Assembly: GCA_017512145.1 (NCBI GenBank)
Contig: JAFWHB010000028.1
Span: 1 to 64,000, forward strand
Origin: Mogibacterium sp.
Lineage (GTDB): Bacteria; Bacillota; Clostridia; Peptostreptococcales; Anaerovoracaceae
Direction of reading: 5' to 3'
Length of the DNA: 64,000 bases
Shown here: piece by piece, positions 9,064 through 16,464 of the stretch
Layout: each line of letters begins with the position of its first letter
Numbering within the stretch: the first letter of the stretch is position 1
Notes under the pieces: model-generated
Database searches by the model: none
What the model saw: the letters and a program-made list of their open reading frames with translations, nothing else
Told to the model about the DNA's origin: nothing
Made by a program: the position numbers and the translations under genes

Positions 9064-9095
9064 AAAAAAATCCTCCTTAATAATCAATTAAGGAG
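9064..9095 (-). promoter_or_regulatory. Terminator/SD-sequestering hairpin of the thiT leader
   Basis: On the minus strand a 9-bp perfect stem (9087-9095 with 9073-9081, five-base loop) contains most of the AAGGAGG ribosome binding site in its 3' arm and is followed by seven T residues directly before the ATG. It could end transcription or block ribosome binding when TPP is bound. Confidence 0.7.
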
Positions 9096-9134
9096 AGCCT
9101 GTGAGAACAAAGAAAGGCAATGGCCTTGATATGC

Positions 9135-9212
9135 ACCTCCCTACGTCGGTATTATCCGAATCAGGTATGAGGGTCATCCTTGAAAGGATTTCTCAGCGTT
9201 AGCTCCCCTGGT
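9135..9212 (-). promoter_or_regulatory. TPP riboswitch (THI element)
   Basis: Read on the minus strand the segment has the conserved THI-box parts in order: GGGGAGCT, GCTGAGA, GACCCTCATACCTGAT, GGATAATACC and CGTAGGGAGG. These are the pyrimidine-sensing and pyrophosphate-sensing arms of the thiamine pyrophosphate aptamer. The downstream gene is thiT, so TPP is expected to shut off thiamine uptake. A strong promoter lies just upstream. Confidence 0.95.
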
Positions 9213-9228
9213 TGTTTTGTCATTGCTT

Positions 9229-9256
9229 ATTATACTATCAGAAGCTGTCATGTCAA
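9229..9256 (-). promoter_or_regulatory. Sigma-A promoter of thiT
   Basis: On the minus strand TTGACA (9256-9251) and TATAAT (9234-9229) are perfect consensus hexamers with a 16-base spacer, immediately before the TPP aptamer. Confidence 0.85.
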
Positions 9257-9273
9257 TAATAAAATGGTATAAT
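9245..9273 (+). promoter_or_regulatory. Sigma-A promoter for the following membrane protein gene
   Basis: CTGTCA (9245-9250), a 17-base spacer and perfect TATAAT (9268-9273). Its -35 region overlaps that of the divergent thiT promoter. Confidence 0.65.
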
Positions 9274-9296
9274 AATAGGGCGTGGGAGAGGAATGA

Positions 9297-10070
9297 ATGA
9301 GAATCAAAGGTATCAAATTAACAACAGTAAGTACTCTGCATTATGTGCGGCTCATATACCGCTCATGTCTTTTTATTGCATTTCTGGTTGCATATATAAT
9401 GTTCAGATTCAGGGGAGGCAGACCTGTCGAAGAAATCCTCGAGGAACGTCCGCTTATCATAAGTATTATCTGGACAGTTTTCACTGTCGAAATGATAATA
9501 AGGTTCTTCCCGTCACGATTTGAAAGTCCAGGGGCTCAGAAGCAATTTGCCCGCAATTACATCAAGACGGGCAATACTAATATAGACATCCAGGATAATC
9601 ATGGCGTCATGCTTGCAGCTCTTGTATGGATACTGTTCAATGGCATATTCGGTATGCTGCATATGATAGGGCTTCTTGATGACGGAATCATGATACTCCT
9701 GTGCTGTGCATATTCTGTCTGTGACATGATTTGCATTCTGTTCTTCTGCCCGTTCCAGTCATGGATCCTCAAGAACAAATGCTGCAGCACCTGCAGGATA
9801 TACAACTGGGATTACGCAATGATGTTCACGCCGCTCTTCTTTGTTGCGAAGACTTATACGTGGAGCCTGCTGGTACTTTCGGTGGCGCTTCTTATCAGAT
9901 GGGAGCTTACATTCTATTTCCATCCGGAGAGATTCTCCGAGACAACGAACGGATATCTCAAATGCGCCAACTGCAATGAGAAGCTCTGTACACATAAGAA
10001 CCAGCTCAGGAGACTATGGAAACAGATCGCAGAATATACCGACAGAAGATTAAAACAACTGGAGAAATGA
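9297..10070 (+). CDS. Uncharacterised membrane protein with cysteine clusters
   Basis: A 257-residue protein that I do not assign to a named family. It has about five to six hydrophobic segments (residues 20-40, 50-68, 103-125, 128-150, 178-200). Two Cys-rich stretches stand out: KNKCCSTCRIYNWDYAMMF in the middle and CANCNEKLCTHK near the C-terminus, which looks like a small zinc or iron-sulfur site on a cytoplasmic tail followed by a basic helix. No catalytic motif is recognised. ATG 9297 is chosen over ATG 9293, which is in another frame, because the former frame is long and follows GGGAGAGG. Confidence 0.7.
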   Translation: MRIKGIKLTTVSTLHYVRLIYRSCLFIAFLVAYIMFRFRGGRPVEEILEERPLIISIIWTVFTVEMIIRFFPSRFESPGAQKQFARNYIKTGNTNIDIQDNHGVMLAALVWILFNGIFGMLHMIGLLDDGIMILLCCAYSVCDMICILFFCPFQSWILKNKCCSTCRIYNWDYAMMFTPLFFVAKTYTWSLLVLSVALLIRWELTFYFHPERFSETTNGYLKCANCNEKLCTHKNQLRRLWKQIAEYTDRRLKQLEK

Positions 10071-10182
10071 TTTGACTCATTTATGCTTCAATTAAAGCAT
10101 GATATGTTATACTTCACTCATAGTGAATATGCGCAAGTGATGCGCTTTCAATAATAATTACTGGGATTAAGGAGGAAATCAA

Positions 10183-10746
10183 ATGGCTAACAAGGACACA
10201 ATCGAAAAAGTTAAATCCCTTCTCGAAGGACATTGCTATGGACCACTCAGAGAAGCAGCTGAGAAATGGCTTGCAGTAGCTGATGAGAAATACGACGTAA
10301 AAGACAAGGCAGGAAAGGCTTGGGACAAGCTCAATGATGCAGTTGATAAGGTTGCTGATGCTTCTGCTAAGTTCAACGAGACCATGGATAAGGTAAGCGA
10401 TTCCATCGGCGATAAGTATGATGATCTGTCCGAGAAGACCGGCCCTGCATTCGAGAAGCTGGCTCAGGTAGAGCTTGTTAAGCAGCTCAAGGAAGGCATC
10501 TGCTCAGTAGGCGATCTCATCAATACATTCGGTGCTGATGATGCTGCAGAGAAGTTCGGCGATGATTTCGCAACTAAGATGAAGGCTCATGCTGAGGAAC
10601 TCAAGGAGAAGGGCGAAGCATTCTGCGATTGCGATGCGTGCAAGAAGGCCAGATCCATCCTTAAGGACTTTGGTGAAGACATCGAAGCTGCATTCGACAA
10701 GGTTGAAGATGCAGTAGAAGATAAGTTCAAGGACAAGGCTGAATAA
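10183..10746 (+). CDS. Highly charged helical protein, unknown function
   Basis: A 187-residue soluble protein, very rich in Lys, Asp, Glu and Ala, with heptad-like spacing over residues 35-100 and 130-187 (for example KAWDKLNDAVDKVADASAKF), so mostly long helices or coiled coil. A CDCDACKKAR cysteine knot sits near residue 150. Genes of this type are sometimes labelled as chaperones in databases without evidence; I see no chaperone domain. A perfect AAGGAGG lies before ATG 10183, suggesting good expression. The HD-domain gene follows 19 bases later. Confidence 0.7.
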   Translation: MANKDTIEKVKSLLEGHCYGPLREAAEKWLAVADEKYDVKDKAGKAWDKLNDAVDKVADASAKFNETMDKVSDSIGDKYDDLSEKTGPAFEKLAQVELVKQLKEGICSVGDLINTFGADDAAEKFGDDFATKMKAHAEELKEKGEAFCDCDACKKARSILKDFGEDIEAAFDKVEDAVEDKFKDKAE

Positions 10747-10765
10747 TAGACTGGGGGAAACTATT

Positions 10766-11341
10766 ATGGTCACTAGAGGACAGGCATGGGAGCTTTTAAA
10801 GAAGTATAATGAGGAGCCTTTTCATCAGCATCATGCTGTCACCCTTGAAGGGGTAATGAGATATTACGCAAAGAAGACCGGCAATGATCCTGATTTCTGG
10901 GGAATTTGCGGACTTCTCCATGATGTTGACTTTGAGAAATGGCCTGAAGAACATTGTATCAAGGCCCCGGAGCTCCTTGCGGAGATAGATGCTCCGGAAG
11001 AACTCGTTCATGCAGTTTGCAGCCATGGGTACGGACTTTGCTCGGATGTAGAGCCTGTACATGAAATGGAGAAATTCATGTTTGCTGCGGACGAACTCAC
11101 AGGTCTTATCGGTGCAGGAATAATCCTCAGACCTTCGCACAGCTGCAAGGACATGGATGTGAAGTCTGTCAAGAAGAAGTTCAAAGACAAGAGATTTGCG
11201 GCAGGCTGCAGCAGAGATGTCATACGTAAGGGTGCCGAGCAGCTCGGATGGGAGCTTGATCAGCTCTTTGCTGAGGTTCTCGAAGCTATGCAGTCAATGC
11301 CTGATCCTGATGAACTCGATGCGATCAATGGAATTGGTTAA
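10766..11341 (+). CDS. HD-domain phosphohydrolase
   Basis: A 191-residue protein with an HD superfamily metal site: an N-terminal His pair (HQHHAVT), the diagnostic LLHDVD, a later HGYG and the DELTG Asp. The fold resembles HDIG-type hydrolases acting on nucleotides or phosphate esters; the substrate is unknown. The final residues form a helix. GGGGGAA precedes the ATG. The MBL gene starts two bases after its stop, so the two are one operon. Confidence 0.85.
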   Translation: MVTRGQAWELLKKYNEEPFHQHHAVTLEGVMRYYAKKTGNDPDFWGICGLLHDVDFEKWPEEHCIKAPELLAEIDAPEELVHAVCSHGYGLCSDVEPVHEMEKFMFAADELTGLIGAGIILRPSHSCKDMDVKSVKKKFKDKRFAAGCSRDVIRKGAEQLGWELDQLFAEVLEAMQSMPDPDELDAINGIG

Positions 11342-11343
11342 CC

Positions 11344-12162
11344 ATGAGAGTAACAGTACTTGTAGATAATACTGACGGGGCCTCGCTCAAAGGTGAGTGG
11401 GGCCTCTCATTATATATTGAATATGGAGATAAGACAGTCCTTCTCGATGCAGGGCTGTCAGGACTCTTTGCGGATAATGCTGCAAAGCTGGGTATAGACC
11501 TTAACAAAGCAGACTATGCCGTTCTTTCGCATGCTCATGATGATCACGCGAATGGCATGGACCGGTTCTTTGAGTGCAATGACCATGCTGATTTATATAT
11601 AGCGAAGGGCGCAGAGGAAGATTGCTATGACAGGCACCGTCTGTTATACGAATATGCAGGTATCCCGAGAGGCATTCTGAGAAGGCATGCAGACCGCATC
11701 GTAAGAGCTGAAGAAGATATGATGATCAGTGATGGCATCAGGCTGCTCGGACATACGACTCCCGGCCTTGAGAAGATTGGCATAGAGAGCAAGATGTACC
11801 TCAGGAGAGGGCTCTTCAGGTTCATCCCTGATGACTTCAGACATGAGCACAGCCTCATATTCGAACTCCCGGACGGGGTGGTCGTGTTCAACAGCTGCTC
11901 TCATGCAGGCGCAGATAATATCATAAATGAGGCTGCGGCGGCGTATCCTGGCAAACGTATACTTGCTATGATAGGGGGCTTTCACCTGTTCAGGAGGAGC
12001 GACGACTATGTCAGAGCCTTCGCGAAGAGAGTAGAGGCTGCCGGAGCAGACAGCATCTGGACCGGACACTGCACCGGAGAACATGCACTTGCCATATTAA
12101 AAGAAGAGCTTGGAGACAAGGTCCACGCTCTTCGTACAGGTCTTGTATTCGAGATCCAGTAG
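11344..12162 (+). CDS. MBL-fold metallo-hydrolase of the COG1237 type
   Basis: A 272-residue metallo-beta-lactamase fold protein with the metal motif LSHAHDDHANG, a second His in FNSCSHAGADNI and the end motifs IGGFHLF and WTGHCTGEHA. The HSLIFELPDGVVVFNSCSHAG pattern is typical of COG1237 proteins, which include the archaeal dihydropterin-6-methyl-aminobenzene phosphate synthase; the bacterial substrate is unknown. It is translationally coupled to the HD gene upstream. Confidence 0.87.
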   Translation: MRVTVLVDNTDGASLKGEWGLSLYIEYGDKTVLLDAGLSGLFADNAAKLGIDLNKADYAVLSHAHDDHANGMDRFFECNDHADLYIAKGAEEDCYDRHRLLYEYAGIPRGILRRHADRIVRAEEDMMISDGIRLLGHTTPGLEKIGIESKMYLRRGLFRFIPDDFRHEHSLIFELPDGVVVFNSCSHAGADNIINEAAAAYPGKRILAMIGGFHLFRRSDDYVRAFAKRVEAAGADSIWTGHCTGEHALAILKEELGDKVHALRTGLVFEIQ

Positions 12163-12167
12163 GTAAT

Positions 12168-13043
12168 CTAGAAGGTTATTCCGAGAAGGTCTATAAGAAG
12201 GCCCCATGCAACTCCGGAGCCATAGAGGGCAGCGATGACTCTCATGTTCTCTGCCTGATGACGGTTGGTCCTGATAAGAACCAGGATACCGACGCCTGCA
12301 CTGACAAGAAGTCCTGCGAGGAGCTGTCCCGGGGTGAGCATACCTTCGAGATACAGCTGAGTTATGACCACAGATGCAGCACAGTTAGGTATCAGCCCGA
12401 TGAGACCCGAGAGGAATACACCAAGTACCGGGATTCCGGTAAGGAAGTCTGCTATCGAGTCAGATCCGATGAATACGACAAGAAGGCTGATAACGAGAGA
12501 TATGAAGAATATGAATACAGTTATCTTGACTGTATGTACGAGGGCGGAATGAAGAATTCCGCCTTCTTCTTCTTCACAGCCGCATTCATCCTGCTCACAC
12601 AGATCATGGATGTGCTTGTGAGTGCGGAATGTATAATGTACTACTCTGATCACGATATCAAGAGTCATACCTGTGATCAGGGCTATGATGAACTTGGTCA
12701 GGAGCAGCTTGCCAATGACTGAAGGGCTGACTGCTGACGAAATGAATATAGGTACCATTTCATCTGAGGTCGACAGGAAGACTGCAAGAACTGTACCTAC
12801 GCTGATAACGCCGCCTGAATAGAGGCTCGCAGCAGCTGCTGAAAAGCCGCACTGAGGAATGATGCCGACGCCTGCGCCGACGGCAGGTCCGAGCCAGCCT
12901 ATACGGCTGAGCATGGCAACAGACTGCTCCTCTGTCCTGCGCTCAAGCCACTCCATAATAAGATATGTTATGAACAGGAAAGGGATCAGAGTAACAGTAT
13001 CCTTGATAGTATCCAGTAAAGAATCAATAATTATTTCCATCAT
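12168..13043 (-). CDS. ArsP_2-type metal exporter (putative manganese/arsenic efflux)
   Basis: A 291-residue membrane protein with eight to ten helices in two related halves, each containing a Pro-Xaa-Cys-Gly/Ala turn: GIIPQCGFSAAAASLYSGG and GLIPNCAASVVITQLYLEG. These twin motifs define the family described as putative manganese transporter (PF11449) or arsenic efflux protein. The loop between halves is metal-binding in character (HKHIHDLCEQDECGCEEEE). The open frame continues upstream to 13172, but ATG 13043 follows AGAGGA with good spacing and starts just before the first helix. No yybP-ykoY manganese riboswitch is visible upstream. Confidence 0.82.
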   Translation of the reverse strand: MMEIIIDSLLDTIKDTVTLIPFLFITYLIMEWLERRTEEQSVAMLSRIGWLGPAVGAGVGIIPQCGFSAAAASLYSGGVISVGTVLAVFLSTSDEMVPIFISSAVSPSVIGKLLLTKFIIALITGMTLDIVIRVVHYTFRTHKHIHDLCEQDECGCEEEEGGILHSALVHTVKITVFIFFISLVISLLVVFIGSDSIADFLTGIPVLGVFLSGLIGLIPNCAASVVITQLYLEGMLTPGQLLAGLLVSAGVGILVLIRTNRHQAENMRVIAALYGSGVAWGLLIDLLGITF

Positions 13044-13067
13044 TTCGTAAAAATCCTCTGAGCACTG

Positions 13068-13096
13068 ATTATACGTGAACTTTGGCGTCATAACAA
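13068..13096 (-). promoter_or_regulatory. Promoter of the metal exporter gene
   Basis: On the minus strand TTGTTA (13096-13091), a 17-base spacer and TATAAT (13073-13068), 25 bases before the chosen start. Confidence 0.6.
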
Positions 13097-13195
13097 GCAG
13101 ATTTCGAGTTAATAGGAGCAATATTGAAAGACAGTGGACCTCTGCAGGTGGTATACTAACTATGTATGACAATAATGACTATAGGGGGTTAAAAC

Positions 13196-14002
13196 ATGGC
13201 AAGCGGAAGAATGGAATTTCACGCACGTACAATAATGCAGCACGCTAACTTTACCTTTGTACTGCCTAATGATGTCGAGATGGAGGAAGTCTTCGACAAG
13301 AAGCATTACGAGAGAGAGCCGATGAATATCATCCTGCTTCACGGCCTTACAGGAACAGATACAGACTGGCTGTACGGCGGAGTCGCACAGGAGATGGCAA
13401 TACAGTATAACCTCAATGTATTCATGCCGACTACCGGTAATTCTTTCTATCTCAACAAGGGCTATGAGGGAGCTGATTATTCTTCATTTATTGGCGAAGA
13501 GCTGCCTGAATACATACATAAGACATTCGGCATCAAGATGAAGAGAGAGAACACCATGATAGGCGGTCTTTCCATGGGAGGCTACGGAACTCTCCATACA
13601 GCATTCGCTTATCCTGACAGATTCTTTGCATGCATAGCTCTCTCATCAGCTATACACGTCAAGGACATAGCAAGCTCTGCAGCGAATGAAGTCACAAGTG
13701 TCGTTCCGAGAGAGATGCTTCTCGATATCTTCGGTGACCCGGACAAACTTCTCGAGTCGGACAAGAATCCTGCATATCAGTATGCAAGACTTAAGGAAGC
13801 CGGAGCTGAGATCCCTAAGGTATATCTGGCTTGCGGCACAGAAGACAGCCTTATCACAGCAAACAGAGACTTCAGGGATTTCCTTGAATCTGAGGGCGCT
13901 GACTATATTTACGATGAGGGACCTGGCAAGCACAACTGGACATTCTGGAACGAATATCTTAACAGAGGACTTGCCTGCATCCTTTCAGGACAGGACAAGT
14001 AA
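13196..14002 (+). CDS. Esterase (EstA/S-formylglutathione hydrolase-like, alpha/beta hydrolase)
   Basis: A 268-residue alpha/beta hydrolase of the PF00756 group, similar in size and layout to tributyrin esterase EstA. The oxyanion region LLHGLTGTDTDW, the nucleophile elbow GGLSMGGYG (Ser in GxSxG), the Asp region YLACGTEDSL and the C-terminal His in GKHNWTFWNEYL form a complete triad. It hydrolyses short-chain acyl esters, probably in the cytoplasm since no signal peptide is seen. An extended -10 box TGGTATACT sits about 40 bases upstream. Confidence 0.88.
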   Translation: MASGRMEFHARTIMQHANFTFVLPNDVEMEEVFDKKHYEREPMNIILLHGLTGTDTDWLYGGVAQEMAIQYNLNVFMPTTGNSFYLNKGYEGADYSSFIGEELPEYIHKTFGIKMKRENTMIGGLSMGGYGTLHTAFAYPDRFFACIALSSAIHVKDIASSAANEVTSVVPREMLLDIFGDPDKLLESDKNPAYQYARLKEAGAEIPKVYLACGTEDSLITANRDFRDFLESEGADYIYDEGPGKHNWTFWNEYLNRGLACILSGQDK

Positions 14003-14005
14003 GAC

Positions 14006-14611
14006 ATGCTGTCTAAGGCGCATCTTACAATAGGAACTGCGGCGGTGCTTACGGTAATGATGCCGGATTCTTTGCCGGAGGTCATACCGTGCGTATTTGG
14101 CGCTGCTGCGGGATGCGTGATCTGTGATATAGACTGCGAAGCAAATGAGAAGGCAGATGCATCAAGAGGGCGGATAACTGCAGCACTTATAGCCGCAGCA
14201 TCGCTGATCATTGACAACCTCCTCAGGACAGGTATGCTCGATACTGCCTCGCCAAACTGGCCATATCTCGGGTGCCTCGGGATAGCGGTATTCGTGATCA
14301 CATGCGCATTTGCGAGTGTATCATCACACAGAGGATTCTCACACTCACTCTTGGCGCTTGCCCTCGAGACAGGTTCACTTTGGCTTGTGCTTCCGGGCGC
14401 GGCTAAGCCATTTGCAATAGCATTCATTTCACATATTCTTCTTGATATCACCAATAAGAAGCCTGTCAGGCTGCTGTATCCTTTAAAGAAGGGGTACTGT
14501 CTTGGGTTGTTCTACGCTAACAGGCTGGCAGATAAGGTGTTTACAGCCGCCGGGACTGTATGGCTCATTGCGGTAATCGCTTTGTGCGTAAGAGTCTCAA
14601 GGCTCGGATAG
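14006..14611 (+). CDS. YdjM-like membrane metal-dependent hydrolase
   Basis: A 201-residue protein with four to five hydrophobic helices and the motifs of the LexA-binding/YdjM hydrolase family: an N-terminal AHLTIG, the acidic CDIDCE, the central SSHRGFSHSLL and a later SHILLDITNKKPVRLLYP. The conserved His/Asp residues sit at the membrane face. The exact substrate is unknown; distant relatives resemble phospholipases. It begins three bases after the esterase stop. Confidence 0.8.
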   Translation: MLSKAHLTIGTAAVLTVMMPDSLPEVIPCVFGAAAGCVICDIDCEANEKADASRGRITAALIAAASLIIDNLLRTGMLDTASPNWPYLGCLGIAVFVITCAFASVSSHRGFSHSLLALALETGSLWLVLPGAAKPFAIAFISHILLDITNKKPVRLLYPLKKGYCLGLFYANRLADKVFTAAGTVWLIAVIALCVRVSRLG

Positions 14612-14626
14612 AGGGGGCACAGATTT

Positions 14627-15514
14627 ATGTACAGAAGAGATCTGAGAACTAAAGAGAGTCAGCCGGTCATGGCGATCTGCTATGACTTTGATAAGACGCT
14701 CTCGCCTGATAACATGCAGGCTCAGGGCTATCTTCAGGCGATCAATTATAAGAATCAGAACGAATTCTGGGCCAAGACCGCAGGCCTTGCTTTCTCTAAT
14801 GAAATGGATACGACTCTCGCGTGGATGTATCTTATGCTCAAGGGTGCAAGAGGCAAAGAGATATTCCGCAGGGACATGCTTGAGAATTACGGCTCCAGAG
14901 TCAAGCTCTATCCGGGCGTGGCCGAGTGGTTCAGCAGGATCAGAGAATACGGAGCTTGCAGAGGAGTCATAATTGAGCACTACATAATTTCATCCGGACT
15001 CCGCGAGATGATCGAGGGAACAGAAGTCGCTGACGAATTTGAGAAGATATATGCGAGCTCGTTCTTCTATGATGATACAGGCGTAGCTGTCTGGCCCGCT
15101 CAGGTTGTCAATTTCACTAACAAGACACAGTTCCTCTTCAGGATCTCCAAGGGAGTTCTTGATATAAATGACGATGCTGTCAATGATTATTTCCCGCCGG
15201 ATGAGATAAGAATACCTTTCCGCAATATGGTATATATCGGAGACAGCGAGACTGACATACCATGCATGAAGCTTGTCAACTCATATGGAGGTCATTCCAT
15301 AGGAGTCTATGATCAGGATAAGGGCAACAAGGACAGAGTATATAAGATGATATCCGAGAACAGGATCAGATATTTTGCTCCTGCGGATTATCAGGAAGGT
15401 TCAGAACTCGACAGGCTTATCAGGATGATGATCGAGAAGACCGCAATATCCGAGAAGCTTGAAGATGTGTATTACCGCAAGCTCGATGAAGGGCTTGGCA
15501 GGACTGAAGAATAG
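14627..15514 (+). CDS. HAD-family hydrolase
   Basis: A 295-residue HAD phosphatase. Motif I is YDFDKTLSP (nucleophile first Asp), motif II IISSG, motif IV YIGDSETDIPCM. A large helical cap lies between motifs I and II. The substrate is unknown. A second in-frame ATG (MAICYDFD) 14 residues in is possible, but the GAGGGGG before 14627 supports the longer form. It sits in a run of small plus-strand genes with short gaps. Confidence 0.85.
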   Translation: MYRRDLRTKESQPVMAICYDFDKTLSPDNMQAQGYLQAINYKNQNEFWAKTAGLAFSNEMDTTLAWMYLMLKGARGKEIFRRDMLENYGSRVKLYPGVAEWFSRIREYGACRGVIIEHYIISSGLREMIEGTEVADEFEKIYASSFFYDDTGVAVWPAQVVNFTNKTQFLFRISKGVLDINDDAVNDYFPPDEIRIPFRNMVYIGDSETDIPCMKLVNSYGGHSIGVYDQDKGNKDRVYKMISENRIRYFAPADYQEGSELDRLIRMMIEKTAISEKLEDVYYRKLDEGLGRTEE

Positions 15515-15532
15515 AAAGATAAGGAGACTCAA

Positions 15533-15838
15533 ATGAACAGAAAACAGATCAATGTACCGGCTGTGGTATCGTACTTTTCATGGATCGGATGGTTTATCGC
15601 TCTATTCATCCGCGATGCGAATGACAGGTTTACAACAATGCATCTTAACCAGGCGTTGGTGCTGAATATACTCGGAAGCATTGCAGGCATACTCAGGATA
15701 GTTCCGTTGCTCGGTTCACTTGCGTACAATCTTGTTACACTGGTGGTATTCGTACTGTGGTGCATGGGCCTTTACAGAGCTATCACCTGGAGAGAAGATC
15801 CGCTGCCATTTATCGGTGAGATAAGAATTATAGGATAA
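15533..15838 (+). CDS. Small membrane protein (DUF4870/Tic20-like)
   Basis: A 101-residue protein with about three helices. The pattern SYFSWIGWFIALF followed by HLNQALVLNILG is typical of small bacterial DUF4870/Tic20-like proteins. The function is unknown. ATAAGGAG precedes the ATG. Confidence 0.7.
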   Translation: MNRKQINVPAVVSYFSWIGWFIALFIRDANDRFTTMHLNQALVLNILGSIAGILRIVPLLGSLAYNLVTLVVFVLWCMGLYRAITWREDPLPFIGEIRIIG

Positions 15839-15855
15839 TATAGGGGTAACCTTGA

Positions 15856-16440
15856 ATGCTGTACATAATAAGACATGGCGAGACAGCCAATAATAAGAAG
15901 AATCTTCTGCAGGGCAGGAGCGATCTGTCCCTGAATGAGAATGGGGTCAAGCAGGCTGAGGAAGCAGGCAGACGGTTTGCAGCTCACGGTGTCAGATTTG
16001 ACCGCATCTACTCAAGTCCTCTCAAGAGAGCCATCGAAACTGCCAAAGCCATCGCACCGGATGCCGAGATAGTCATCGATGACAGACTCATCGAGATGGA
16101 CTATGGCCCTTATGAGGGCATGGACCTGACAAATCCCGCGCCTGAGATAATAGAATTCTTCTCTGACTTTGCGAACAACCCGGCACCTGAAGGAATGGAG
16201 CAGCTCGGAGATGTTACCTCGAGGCTCGGAGAATTCCTTGATGAGATACTTGAAGAAGCATCTGCATCAGACATCCTGATCTCTACTCATGCGATCGCGA
16301 TGAAGGGGGCTCTTGAATATCTTACACCTGAGTCACAGGGCAGCTACTGGTCCAAATATATAGGCAACTGTGCAGTATACGCTGCAGACACTGAAAACGG
16401 GACATTCGGTATCCCTTATGACGTAACCGAAACAGAATAG
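15856..16440 (+). CDS. Histidine phosphatase family protein
   Basis: A 194-residue phosphoglycerate-mutase-like phosphatase. The phospho-His motif IIRHGETANN, the Arg in SSPLKRAIETA, the acid Glu in MDYGPYEG and the second His in ISTHAIAMKG are all present. Family members dephosphorylate small metabolites (alpha-ribazole phosphate, sugar phosphates); nothing in the neighbourhood fixes the substrate. GGGGTAA lies upstream of the ATG. Confidence 0.87.
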   Translation: MLYIIRHGETANNKKNLLQGRSDLSLNENGVKQAEEAGRRFAAHGVRFDRIYSSPLKRAIETAKAIAPDAEIVIDDRLIEMDYGPYEGMDLTNPAPEIIEFFSDFANNPAPEGMEQLGDVTSRLGEFLDEILEEASASDILISTHAIAMKGALEYLTPESQGSYWSKYIGNCAVYAADTENGTFGIPYDVTETE

Positions 16441-16464
16441 AACGGAGATAATAAGCATTTAATA

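Noticed and set aside
9064..9087. TTG start for ThiT at 9087
   Set aside because: The Shine-Dalgarno lies between the TTG and the ATG, with correct spacing only to the ATG at 9063.
13044..13195. Search for a yybP-ykoY manganese riboswitch before the ArsP_2-type exporter
   Set aside because: The leader is only about 25 bases long after the predicted -10 box and has none of the conserved riboswitch loops.
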